From: Prosapia bicincta
Lineage: Eukaryota; Arthropoda; Insecta; Hemiptera; Cercopidae
Direction of reading: 5' to 3'
DNA length: 64,000 nucleotides
Assembly (NCBI GenBank): GCA_036971475.1
Contig: JBAIZL010000001.1
Location: forward strand, 282,885,925 to 282,949,924
Each line of letters begins with the position of its first letter. Positions within the stretch are counted from its first letter, which is position 1. Below are positions 35,511-46,566 of this stretch, one piece after another. Under the pieces are notes generated by a model that ran no database searches, was not told the DNA's origin, and saw only the letters and a list, made by a program, of their open reading frames with translations. The position numbers and the translations under genes were made by a program.

Positions 35511-38040
35511 TAAAATGCATTATATTAACCTTATACTGGACTTGGAGCATCTCGGGGAGAGGAAGTAATTTTTTATTTTAAATAAATAAAACCTCCTAAC
35601 CACAAAAAAACATTTTATTAAATCTTAATGTACATTTCGATTGCAAAGCAAACAAATTTTCAGAGGAAATTATTACAACCAATTTTTTTTTTGATTATTT
35701 GAAATAAAAACTATCAATACATTTTCAAATTTTTTATTGTAATACTAACAGTCTAAGTGAAGATAAAATCAAATTAAACCAAATGTAGTTACAGAATAAA
35801 GTAAATGAGACTCATAATACATCACTAATGGATTTGGCTTGAGTAACCGGAAGTTGAAGCAAAAATCAAAGGGAACGGAATGAATCTAAAATATAAAAAC
35901 ACCTTGTGGTCAACAGCTACCGTTCAAAAGACGTAAACATCTATAAACAAGTATAGTTTTCTAAAGAGCGAAATTGTCCGAACTTGTTGCACCAGTTCTG
36001 CCAGGTTTACTATTATGGAATCACTTTGAAGGCATTAATTAAAAAAAAACTGAACATGAACCATTTGATAGAATTTCTTTCATAAACAAATTATATAAAG
36101 CATTCCTATGTAGACGTCGATAAATTACATGAACATTAAGAAGTACAACAATATAGTTAATACATTACAGTGCCAGATCCGACCACTATTTCGCTTGAGT
36201 TCACTCCACTCTTAACTGGTACAACGTACAGTAAGTTGTAGCTGATTGTATGTGATATTTTGTATCTCTTTTGATGATACAGAGAAGTGATACTCGACCG
36301 ACTCTAACGTTAAAAGCTTCTTTAAAACTGATACCTATATTATTAAAATTAAACCGTCCACATTTACCCAACCATTGTCGTCTCCCAGGCTAGTCAATTA
36401 TGAAATGAACACCTATTCGGCTTAAAAACCTCAAGGTACTTTTCAACGTCTACACCGGAAATTCCTTTGCGATTTTTGTCACCTGGAAAGCAGTTGTGTA
36501 AAAGTATATAAAAATTAAGAAATTACCTTATATTATTAATGCATACTTTATTTTTATGTATTCCTTGAAATGAACATTAACCTTATTTAATTTTTAGAAA
36601 CCTTTAGGATAGTTCTTTATTTTACACACTATGAAGTCACATTTCAAATGTTTAATTATGTTAAAAATAGTATTAGGCTCGTCTAAAAAAAGTAAAACTT
36701 TTACAAAAGTAGAAGTAATTTTTTACTTCAATAGTTTAACAATGGAATGATTATAATTATATTCGGGCCCCGATTTAATCCTAGATGTATAAAAACTCTT
36801 TGTGACGTAAACAAAAGAATCAAAAAATGAAAGGAATTAATTGCGGTATTAAACGATGTTTTTTTCTATTGCTTTGTACTGTTTATTATTTAATTATTTG
36901 CATGTTTAATTTAATTAATTAATTAATTAAATTTAATTAGAGAAGTAAGTTGCGTAATTAGTGTAGGTAGGAATGAGCGTCCGCTCTTGTTTTTACATTT
37001 TAAATACTCTGTGAGATTGTGAGTGCTATCTTATGGGTTCAGCCCTATTGTTGAAAAATAAATTAAAGTTTTCTCATTTGCTTTACAATTTTTACATCAT
37101 TTACAGAGTTTGGACTCCTCAGACTATGAATTGAATCTTACAACTACACGTTAACCGCACTCAATAAGAGCGTAGCATATCATTGGACGGAACTTAATGT
37201 TTGAAACATACAAAATAAATGTTTGAACTACAACCGTATTACTGAAAAAATAATGTAAAATTTGTTTGTTTCATATTCGAATTATTATTTTACAATTCAA
37301 AAAATACATCAGAAATTAGATTTAATCTAATTTGATGTTGTTTTCGTGTCCATAGATAGGCGATTAATAGACCACGTCTGCGAGAAGTGGTGCATCACAA
37401 TTGTACAGGATTTCCCTTAGTGAGTGCTTGATTGGAAGCAATTACAATTCCACTATATTCGAGTTGACAGCTGGGCTCCAGGGTAGTTTGCAATGGGCAT
37501 ATGATCTTGTTTTGTCCGGACGAACATTTATGCCTTTGCAATGGTCAGTTCTACGTCTGGGAATGGTTGATGCAGTAACTCTGGGACAGTCAAATCCCGT
37601 TATGAGAGGTTTATGAGTCATTATTTTATAATTAGCCACTGTTACCATCAGTGAGTGTAATATGTTGCACTTTCGATCAAGATCTACTGCTTCTTAGGCT
37701 AAACTGTTCGCATATTCATTTCCCTCTATGAGGGAACTAATTTGGTGCTGTGAATATATGATTTTGATTACTACTAAAACAAGATTTTGTGTCTAGCAAA
37801 AGAGCTAGAACCTTTTAAAATTATTTTAAAAGTTCAATCCAAGTAATTAAGCAGTGGTTTCTCTTAAAGCCACCTTTGCAATCTATTAAATCTTACAACC
37901 TGCGCAGAAATTGACCCTGTATTATTTCCAACACTTGTTCAGATTTTTAACTTTAAAATTGAAACCGTCTTTTTTGTTGAAAATTCTCTCCTTTATTTTA
38001 TTAAAATCTATAGTCCATTTCCTGACATTATTCCAATACT
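35511..38040. other. Unassigned, no gene recognised
   Basis: Mostly AT-rich, with a TTAA-repeat tract at 36908-36942. The frames at 37401-37616 (plus) and 37442-37648 (minus) are open over the same 200 bp of more balanced composition; I do not recognise either product. Confidence 0.35.
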
Positions 38041-38109
38041 TCACTCTCTCTCTCTCGATCTCTCTCTGTCTGTCTGTCTGTCTCTCTCTCTCTGTCTCTC
38101 TCTCTGTCC

Positions 38110-38159
<50 letters not shown>

Positions 38160-38286
38160 CTGTCTGTCTATCTCTTTCTCTCTCTCTTTCTTTCTCTCTC
38201 TGTCTGTCTGTCAATCTGTCTCTCTCTCTCCCCCTCTCTTTCTCTCTCTCTCTCTTTCTTTCTCTCTCCCCCTCTCTCTCTCTCTC
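38041..38286 (+). repeat. CT-rich microsatellite with CTGT variants
   Basis: Pyrimidine-only over most of its length, with CTGTCTGT blocks. The 138-codon Ser/Leu-rich frame at 37911-38327 is repeat-derived. Confidence 0.95.
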
Positions 38287-39000
38287 ATTATCATATTCAC
38301 TCTATGTTCTGCCATTTAAATTCATAAACATTATTATTTTCTGAGTGAAATGATCTTGTACATAAGAAAATTGTACGGGGTAATCGATTGAACAGAATTT
38401 CATTATTTAAGCATTTTTCTCGAGAACGGTTAGCTGCAGAAGATCGACAAATGTCCAACAGATGCTTAAAAGTCAACCGTGCCTGGCTAAGTGTGTTTCC
38501 CTTCACATAGAGGTAGTTTGAAGATTATTTTTAAATAAAGGTTTACATTTCCTTTTTACAACATTTTTTGCTACAATTTTACAAATTTTTATTTTACATA
38601 ATTGTACTTATAACAGCTGTTTATGTTATTCATTGGTTATATTTCATTAACATTAATTGGTGTTGCCCTGCATTGTGCATATACACATCACCACTATTTT
38701 CAAATTTATATCCAATGAAAATTATATAATTTTCTATCACGTTAACGATAGATATTTAATGTATTGACTTCCTTATTACGGAAGGAGTTAAATCGACATT
38801 ATATATTATTTTCTTTGCGCTATTTAATAACATTTAGCAGTAAAACTTTAGAAAAATATAGTTCATAAAATTGTAGAGTTTAAATTGTAAAGCTACGGTA
38901 CTTTAAAAATTACAATAAATTACAAATTTATAAAAATTACAATAAAATTACAAAAAATATACAATAAATATCTATGGAATAAGTAAATAAATAACTATAC
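38287..39000. other. Unassigned AT-rich DNA
   Basis: One AACAGCTGTTTATGTTAT block near 38612 resembles the dispersed family. Nothing else recognised. Confidence 0.4.
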
Positions 39001-39110
39001 ACGAACTCACAAAACCGTGTACTTTATTGTCTTACGCGTTTCAATTTCTTATGCAATCATCATCATCAGTGACACTACTACAAATTAACAACTGCAACTT
39101 GCTTATATCT
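39001..39110 (-). mobile_element. Penelope-type terminus, single copy
   Basis: ACGAACTCACAAAACCGTGT, TTACGCGTTTCAAT and ATCATCATCATCAGTG place this with the left arm of the 8055-8690 element. The core (39038-39069, minus strand) keeps CTGATGATGATG and GAAACGCG, but the hairpin between has decayed. No matching right arm was found nearby. Confidence 0.5.
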
Positions 39111-40400
39111 AAGGAAAATAGAAAGATTTTTACAATGCCTCGTTACGTACTTAAAGCACTTCTTTTAGAAACATAACATTTAAATTTCTAAGAAAAGTTG
39201 TTTATAGTTACAATTTTGAGATCTGTTACTGGTTTTGCAGATACACATTTTACAAAAATTTTTTATTGAGCACTTTTACCTGATGAATATTTATAATTCA
39301 ATATACAGAGCAATACATTTTTCTTAACAAATATCCAGTTCAAAAACGTATTTGATTTTTGATATATTAGTGACATTTCAATATCTTTGTTAGATGTTTT
39401 ACTTGAATTAAAAATATGATACAAACTTTAACAGGTGGTTGACGATAGTATTTACCTTATTATCTTATTATAGTTTATCACAACTTTAATTCGCAAAATG
39501 ACATGCTGAACTACTTTCTTATAAGTGTTTTTTACAATAGTGCGTGCATTTATTTATTTGTAATGTTTGAAACTGGTAAAGAAGCTTGTTATACCAAGCT
39601 TATTTGGAGACTTTAACGCTTTCATTCTTTTTATTTACTTGTGTTGACCTACAGTTAACAATATTCAAAATATGGTCGTTTTGTTCATTTACGTTAACCT
39701 GAATAGCGACCGTGCTAAAAAGTTGCAAAATGTGTATGCAATAACGTCGTTACTTTTGGGACTTTGTCATTAACAAATTTCGTTGTTGTAAAACGGTTTT
39801 CATGTAGGCCTAAACGTATTCATAGTTGTAAAATTTATTTGAAATTTATGATATTTATAAAAATATTTTATATATTTGTAATAATTTAAATTTTTGTGTT
39901 ACCTACATTTAAGTATCGACATGCCTTAAACAAACAATATGTTTTTGATGTTTAACCTTTAAACTTTATTTCTATATTTTGCCCTAATATTTGGTTGTTA
40001 CTTAAACTTTAAACTTTATTTGTTTATTCTGTCATAATTACATAGTAATTTATACAAAATTACTTGATATCGAAAGTTAATTCCGATGTTGCTTTATTAT
40101 TCCATAATTACAAAGTGTAAAAGTAGGAAAAATGCATTTATTTCCTGTTACTATTAAAGTATTATTTTTTAAATTTTTTTCTGGTTTCAATACTATGACA
40201 TATATATAGCCAAATATTTTGGATGTTTTTTCAAAACTTGAAACAAGTATCACATATTTTTGGTAATAATTAAAAACCAAATCACTAACCCAGTTTTTTT
40301 ACGTTTTTATTTTGAAATTTTTAAAAACGTTTGTTGTATTCCAACGACCTGTAATGGCACAGAACAAACTCGACGCAACCAATGACACTTTTACATCCGT
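39111..40400. other. Unassigned AT-rich DNA
   Basis: Possibly includes decayed element sequence to the right of the terminus at 39001, but no coding match was recognised. Confidence 0.35.
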
Positions 40401-40404
40401 AACT

Positions 40405-40560
40405 CTACACTATAAAAACCGATTTCGTTTCAAGACCCTCACATTTCCTCTCCGTGTATTTTCACTGTAATCGCTGGCTTGCGTCGTTAATGCTCACAGT
40501 AGATCTGACAGGCAAGCGAGCTCGCGCGATACTAGTAGACGCAATAAACTGCTACAACTC
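40405..40560 (+). promoter_or_regulatory. Possible TATA/initiator promoter
   Basis: TATAAAA at 40411-40417 is followed by TCACATT at 40439-40445, whose A lies 30 bp from the first T of the TATA word, the expected TATA-initiator spacing. The DNA downstream is less AT-rich (GACAGGCAAGCGAGCTCGCG near 40507). A 69-codon frame at 40569-40778 follows but has no recognised domain, so a 5' exon of an unseen gene or a retroelement promoter are both possible. Chance occurrence is also quite possible. Confidence 0.25.
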
Positions 40561-41214
40561 TGTGACTAATGCAAATGTCTATCTGTGCTCAGTGCACAGA
40601 GACATTTGTTAAAATATATAGGTGGCTTGTTCGGTGTACGTTCCTTGTCGGATCATGTCACTGGTGCATAGTTGCGGGATTCCGGTCTGCCAGACTCGTT
40701 TCAATTACAGACGGTACAAATATATTGTTGGAAAAAGCCTGGGAAGATATATGCCACTTAAATAAAAAAAATAACTGATATTTTTACTTTTGTAAGTTTA
40801 AAAAACGTAGTTACAGTAGTTGCTTTTTTCTCTTCATGTCAAGAACTTCTAGAAAAATGTTGATCGTTCCTAACGCAGACCTCAGCGTAAAAAAAGAAAA
40901 TCTTCCTCCAGCAAATGTATAAGGTGATGAGGAAGATTAAATAACTCATGTAAATTACCTGTGCTCAATATTCAATGGAACTTTTGTGTTTAGTAAAATT
41001 TCAACTTGTAAAACCTATACAGAGTGTTGCACAACGATGCCTGTTTTTTGAACGGGCGATACTGAAAGACTGTTCAAGATAAATAAAAAATTTCAAAGTC
41101 AAATTCAAGAGAAAAGAACAAAATGTATTTTCATCCCTTGATATGCTTCGACGTGGCTCCATTTTTTTGATCTGCTGATGTCATAGCGGTATTCGATTTG
41201 TGATATATATACCC
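40561..41214. other. Unassigned, no gene recognised
   Basis: Contains a short hairpin GTGCTCAGTGCAC near 40585. Nothing else recognised. Confidence 0.35.
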
Positions 41215-41277
41215 TCCACACACACACATACACAAAACACACACACACAAACACACACACACACACACACACACAAA

Positions 41278-41363
<86 letters not shown>

Positions 41364-41387
41364 CACACACATACACCACACACAAAG

Positions 41388-41442
<55 letters not shown>
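41215..41442 (+). repeat. AC microsatellite, long
   Basis: Nearly continuous AC repeat with a few interruptions (ACAAAGAC words), followed to 41520 by mixed CG/CA-rich sequence. Thr/His and Cys/Val frames on both strands here are artefacts. Confidence 0.95.
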
Positions 41443-41443
<1 letters not shown>

Positions 41444-41542
41444 GAGTGCGCGCACGCACAAAACTCACGCGCCCGTCCGTGAACTAACCGTGCACGCACA
41501 CACATACACAGAAACCAACATACAAAAAAATATATACATATA

Positions 41543-41585
41543 TTCCTTCACGGATGGAAAAATATGATGAAGATAGCGAAATATT

Positions 41586-41655
<70 letters not shown>
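41543..41655 (+). repeat. Flank shared with 27239, plus TA microsatellite
   Basis: CCTTCACGGATGGAAAAA near 41545 matches the left flank of the TA run at 27299. The TA run itself is 41590-41655. Confidence 0.7.
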
Positions 41656-41658
<3 letters not shown>

Positions 41659-43239
41659 AACCTGCGTGAAATCGATTACCGCTTTGATGTCGGCAGATTA
41701 AGAAATGCAGCTCACATCGAAACATATTAGGTTATGAAAAAACATTTTACTTGACATTTAAATTCTTTAGTTTTCTTGAACAGTCTTTTTTTTGGACAGA
41801 CAGGCATTTTTTTGGAATACCCGATAAACGTGCATATTTAGCCTTTTCTGAAGTACTCTAGTAAGCGACGACTGTGGGATTTTATTTAACGTGAGGCTTC
41901 TAGAACACGCGCGTTCTTAATAGCCTAAATTTATAAAACACTGAAACTTTAAGTAAGGCTCAAACGATCATTTTCTGCTTTATCCACCAGATGACGATTA
42001 ATGAGTAAAACCTTTTTTTAGTAACATTTTTATAACGTTATTCTAATTATGGCTTTGGTAAGTCAGAATTTTACCAAGTTTAAGGATAAAATAACCTTAT
42101 CACAGACTTCGTACAACAAAGACAGACAGCTACTTTAGGCTGTAATTGTGGAACCTCATGACAAAGCAGTCCGCTTGAAACTCTGACGTTAAGTGGTGTC
42201 TGAACTACTAGTTTTAACAATGTGTTGGCCATTTTGTTTTGCTAATGACATCTTGTTCGTCCTCCTAAGTGCATCGCGTCTGGTGTTTGATTATACTTCC
42301 CGGGTCGTTTGTTTAGTGTAATGCCTTCATCAGAACCAAATGGGTGCAATTTCCTTTCCCTTTTTTTTAAACCTGTCTCAATGCATTGAGTACAACCTTC
42401 TTGAGATAAAGTTGATTGTCAGTTTTGCCTGAAGCCCAAGCTCTTACACTGCAAAAACCTTTCGTAATGACTATATTGTTTATTAAGGAGAGAGGTTTGA
42501 TTTTATAATATATTCTAAAATTAAATTAAAGGTAGCAATAAACTGTTAGGCATATATTTTAACCTACTATCCGTTCTAAAAATATATATATAAAGTAAAA
42601 AAAAAAAATTTCGTTTTCTTTACGGAAAATTTAATTGAATATTTTTAACAATTTAGAGCATAGTTAAAAAGAATAACTTGATGAGATAAATACTTACCGT
42701 ACTAAGACTCAGTTTCCCTTAGCAGTTTACTAAGCAAAATGGTTTCAGCGACGATATCACCATCTTCAGTGATGGGATTCCACTAAGAAATAATGTAATT
42801 ACTTTGTAAATAGTATATTTAGTTTAATTAGCTTTAACTTCTAATTAATTAATGAATTATTAAATTAACTTGGTTTAAATAATGAGAATTTTGTCTTTGG
42901 TAATTGTTTACCTCACTAAAACGTATTTTATTCTTTACCTATAGATGGCTTACAAAAATATTTAAATGAAAATATACAACGAATTTTCTAGAAAGTTTTT
43001 TAAAATTTAAATTCATACGTTTAATGAGCTTATTAACGTTTTCCCTATTTTTTTTGGTTTTAGTTTCATTTTTCATACGTAAATTTATAAGTTTATTTAG
43101 TATTAAGTTTATTAAGAGTGAAATATTTTATATGAAACAGATGAAAAATGGTTTCTACTGTTAATTGGTTTCCATTATTCAAGAAAATAACTTACTTGTT
43201 CCTGACCAAATTCCGAATGTGCAGACCACCTTCTGGTCA

Positions 43240-43242
<3 letters not shown>
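41656..43242. other. Unassigned; one Penelope-type terminus at 42742-42769
   Basis: No gene recognised. The minus strand at 42742-42769 reads CTGAAGATGGTGA, a hairpin with two G-U pairs, and GCTGAAAC, matching the recurring terminal motif. No partner arm was seen. Confidence 0.4.

Positions 43243-43322
<80 letters not shown>
43243..43322 (+). repeat. TA microsatellite
   Basis: Forty TA units immediately left of a palindrome. Confidence 0.95.
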
Positions 43323-43325
<3 letters not shown>

Positions 43326-43506
43326 AACAAAAGTCTAAATACAAATACAAGAATTATAATTGAATTTACAATTTAAAGCTTTTTGTTGGCTAACAGTACC
43401 ATCATCAGGAATATTTTGATGATGTTGGTACTGTTAGCCAACAAAAAGCTTTGAATTGTAAATTCAATTATAATTCTTGTATTTGTATTTAGACTTTTGT
43501 TCTTTA
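43322..43506. mobile_element. Near-perfect 85 bp-arm palindrome, Penelope-type ends
   Basis: Arms 43322-43409 and 43417-43506 are inverted copies differing at few positions, with only about 8 bp between. Each carries the terminal motif (CTGATGATGGTACTG or TTGATGATGTTGGTACTG, then TTAGCCAAC and AAAAGCTTT). The final GAAA of the motif is AAAA here. The family is the same as 17861-17945. It is flanked by TA runs on both sides. No coding sequence. Confidence 0.7.
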
Positions 43507-43529
43507 TTAATACACAGGAAAACATACTG

Positions 43530-43531
<2 letters not shown>

Positions 43532-43596
<65 letters not shown>
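43532..43596 (+). repeat. TA microsatellite
   Basis: Right-hand TA run beside the palindrome. Confidence 0.95.
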
Positions 43597-43599
<3 letters not shown>

Positions 43600-44505
43600 A
43601 TATATATACAAATGTATATTTAATTTATTTTTTGTTTTCTAGTCTTATGTCCGGGTAAAAATTTTTAATCACTTTTATAACATAATTACAAACAACAGGC
43701 ATTTTACGCTACAGGTTTTATTATAGAACAGCTGTTTTAACACGTAAATTATGTTATTTTAATAATTGTTTATCGTTAGGTTGAAGTGTTATTATTCAAT
43801 ATTTTTCATCGGTTGATAAATATGTTAATGTATACATTTATAAACGTACTACTATTATTTAATTGAATATAAACGCACGTGAAAGTCTCTTGCTCCTCTA
43901 GCGAATTTAATTTGTTTAAACAAATAATGTTAAACAAACGTAAAGCGAATGAATGTTATAGTACAGTTGTTTTAACAAGTAAGCTAGCTCGTCACCCAAA
44001 TTTGATTTCTTTTAACAACTATTGTTTACGCAAATATAGAGACAAGAAACTGAGTGATTGTTGCATTTCCATCTACCTCTGACGTATGTTTAAAATTTTA
44101 GGTCTCTACCTCATCGGGAAGTTAGTTTACACTCCATTGCAAAATTCCACCCGGACAGACGGTTATGTCGGAAACCTAACTAATAAAAAGGTTTTAAAAA
44201 ACCTATTCAATAAAAAAAACAAGTAATAAACCTATTTCTTAATAATATTAGTCTACTGTTAAAAGTGACATTCTTTATAAAATTATTTAATTAACATGTT
44301 CAAGTAAAATTGTTACATTTCAGAAAATACTAAATACTATTTGTTATCTCGTGTAACATAAATAATTTTAATAAAAACCAGACTTTCGACTTGGGGTCGT
44401 TAAAATTAAATACTCCTGCTTCGGAGACGTGCAAATAAATTTCACAACTTAAGTATAACATCGTCTTTTAATTGGTAACAATTTATTCGCTTGGAGGCAG
44501 CGGCT
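43597..44505. other. Unassigned AT-rich DNA
   Basis: A dispersed-family word (GAACAGCTGTTTTAACACG) occurs near 43727. The 67-codon frame at 43879-44082 has no recognised domain. Confidence 0.4.
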
Positions 44506-44509
44506 GCTT

Positions 44510-44640
44510 GCTGAATATAAAGGTCGGCTATCTGTACCCGAGGTCGGTAATGTATGGAGTCTGTGGTAACTGAGGCCGGTAATGTATGGAGTCGGTCGGT
44601 AGACGAGTGCGGTCAACCGGTCACCAGTGCACAGGTATTT
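44510..44640 (+). promoter_or_regulatory. Possible promoter and untranslated first exon
   Basis: TATAAAG at 44516-44522 opens a GC-richer 120 bp with the direct repeat GGTCGGTAATGTATGGAGTC / GGCCGGTAATGTATGGAGTC (about 44542 and 44575). It ends at CAG|GTATTT (GT at 44635-44636), which resembles a splice donor. No initiator motif is convincing and no downstream coding exon was found. Confidence 0.25.
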
Positions 44641-45239
44641 TATTTAATTAATTAAGAGTAAAGCTCTTTTAGAATTACTATTACATTAGCAGATAACTAT
44701 CATTAGCATTAGTTCCCTTCGGAGTTAACGTTCATAACAGAAAATGCCCAATTTTTAAGTAATTTCAATTCCTGTTTGTAGTGAGTTTGGTCTTGATTTT
44801 ATTGAGTCAAATGAATGGTCAAAACCTATAAATGGTGGCAGTAACACGTATTAATTCTATAAGGGAACTAATATTTAAATAAATAACTTTCTTGGAATTA
44901 ACACTGAAACATAATGGAAAATGTGATGAGGGCGGTTTCGAGAGACATGTTAAAGTTTTAGGTTGGAATTATAATATTAGAAATATTAGCCTATTTCTAC
45001 TATAGAGAATTTTATTATTAGATGTTTTTTAAAATATATTTATATAACTATGAGATCTCGTAGCACAAGGTACAAACAAAATACCGCTGCTACCCATTTC
45101 ATTACAATTTTATAAGAAGTTTTTCTGAAAACATCTTTTACAATCAATACTGGTTTAATATCAATATTTTAGTTTAATCAATATTTTTAAAGTAAAAACT
45201 TTCAGTTTAATGATTTACAATTATATTAATTTAAAAATA
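44641..45239. other. Unassigned AT-rich DNA
   Basis: Nothing recognised. Confidence 0.4.
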
Positions 45240-45793
45240 CAGTGTAAACCTCTCATATCCGGAACCGACATCCGGACGTAATATGAAAATAAAGTAAGCG
45301 TCATTATTCCGATTACTACTAGTTATTTCATAGATTTAGTTAGCACACAGCCACCGCCTGACGAAAATGACGACAGAAAAGAAACCACAACGCACAGCCA
45401 AGCTTTCCAGGCGTTTGACCAGCTGATCGATTACGTCGAACAACAAGAAGCAACAGCAGCCGATCACACTCCTTCAAACGTAGAGGGATATTTCATCAAA
45501 CGTGTTCTACGAAACAAGCAAAGCGCCATTAGATCTTTTTTTCCAGAACTGATAATATACATATATATATGTACCGTACAGTATTAAGAAACTGTACATA
45601 CAAACCAGTAACTAAATATTACGTACAGTTCTATATTAAAAAATAATTACAAGTTTCATTAAGTGTAATTTATTTACCTAAAACGAATTGGAATAATTAT
45701 GATTACATAGTGTAAACGTACATCATTACATAACCTCTCCTATATCCTTAGTTTTCGTTATCCGGATTGATCCGGATATAAGAGGTTTTATTG
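45240..45793 (+). mobile_element. Tigger element, 554 bp deletion derivative
   Basis: The left end CAGTGTAAACCTCTCATATC and right end GATATAAGAGGTTTTATTG are inverted repeats, flanked by TA at 45238-45239 and 45794-45795. The end sequence shares the CAGT...AxxCTC...TATCCGG pattern with the other Tigger elements here. The interior keeps only the 3' end of a transposase reading frame (45303-45587), so most of the gene was lost by internal deletion. Confidence 0.85.
45303..45587 (+). pseudogene. Tigger transposase C-terminal fragment
   Basis: About 94 open codons ending at TAA (45585-45587). The sequence includes QAFDQLIDYVEQQEATAADH and later a KRVLRNKQSAIRSFF-like end. In Tigger/jerky-type transposases the C-terminus has an acidic segment, a helix with a pattern like ALE..I.Y.E.Q, and a terminal Lys/Arg-Gln...I..FF motif, all visible here. 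The helix-turn-helix DNA-binding and DDE catalytic domains are missing, so it is non-functional. No natural start codon is expected. Confidence 0.75.
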
Positions 45794-46228
45794 TATTGCG
45801 TTTTATATAATATAAAACTCCTGAAGTGAGTTTCGCGTTGTGAAGCAACTCTGAGAAAAATGTTTAAAATTAGGTATACCAACTTAAAAAACTGTATAAG
45901 TAAACAAAAATTTGGTAGTTTTTTGGATTTTATTTTCCATTACGACCGAAGAAACGTAAAGATATTTATTTTTAAACTGAATTCTTGCAGAACTTATATT
46001 TCAAGTATTTTTTTTAAAACGTTCTGAGAAAGTTTTAAACCGCTTTAGGCGACCTTTGTATATGACCTGAAAGAAATCCGTAGAGAGGTTGAAAAGTATT
46101 TTAAAAAAATCTTTTAAGTTGGACAAATAGTTAATTAGTTTAAAACGTAATATTTTCCTTAAAGAATTTATAGAATCAAAGTAGTGAGACCATTAACTGG
46201 GTTGCAGTCTTGTCTGGATTCTTATTCT

Positions 46229-46230
<2 letters not shown>
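45794..46230. other. Unassigned AT-rich DNA
   Basis: Nothing recognised. Confidence 0.4.

Positions 46231-46314
<84 letters not shown>
46231..46314 (+). repeat. Compound TA/GT microsatellite
   Basis: TA to 46268, then GT to 46314. Confidence 0.95.
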
Positions 46315-46316
<2 letters not shown>

Positions 46317-46566
46317 AACGTATTTGAATGCGTTTGACTATTGTTAGCTTCAGTTAATATTGCTTTGTTTATTCTCTTGTACTCGTATGGACAGGAACGC
46401 TTAAACCACGCATAGCTCCTACCAAATAAGTGATTGGCGGATTTGTTTATTAGTTTTATAGTTATAAAACAAGATATTCGAGCTGAAATATTTTTAATTT
46501 TTTAATCAGTATCTATAATGTTAATTTTAACACGAAATTATCTCTTTTCTTCAATTAACAAAAACT

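Noticed and set aside
37401..37648. Overlapping open frames on both strands as an exon
   Set aside because: No recognised protein and no clear splice sites; possible by chance at this length.
37911..38327. 138-codon Ser/Leu-rich frame
   Set aside because: Mostly a CT microsatellite translation.
40569..40778. 69-codon frame as the product of the candidate promoter at 40405
   Set aside because: The sequence has no recognisable domain; the promoter itself is unproven.
41105..41567. Open frames of 68-124 codons
   Set aside because: Translations of the AC microsatellite.
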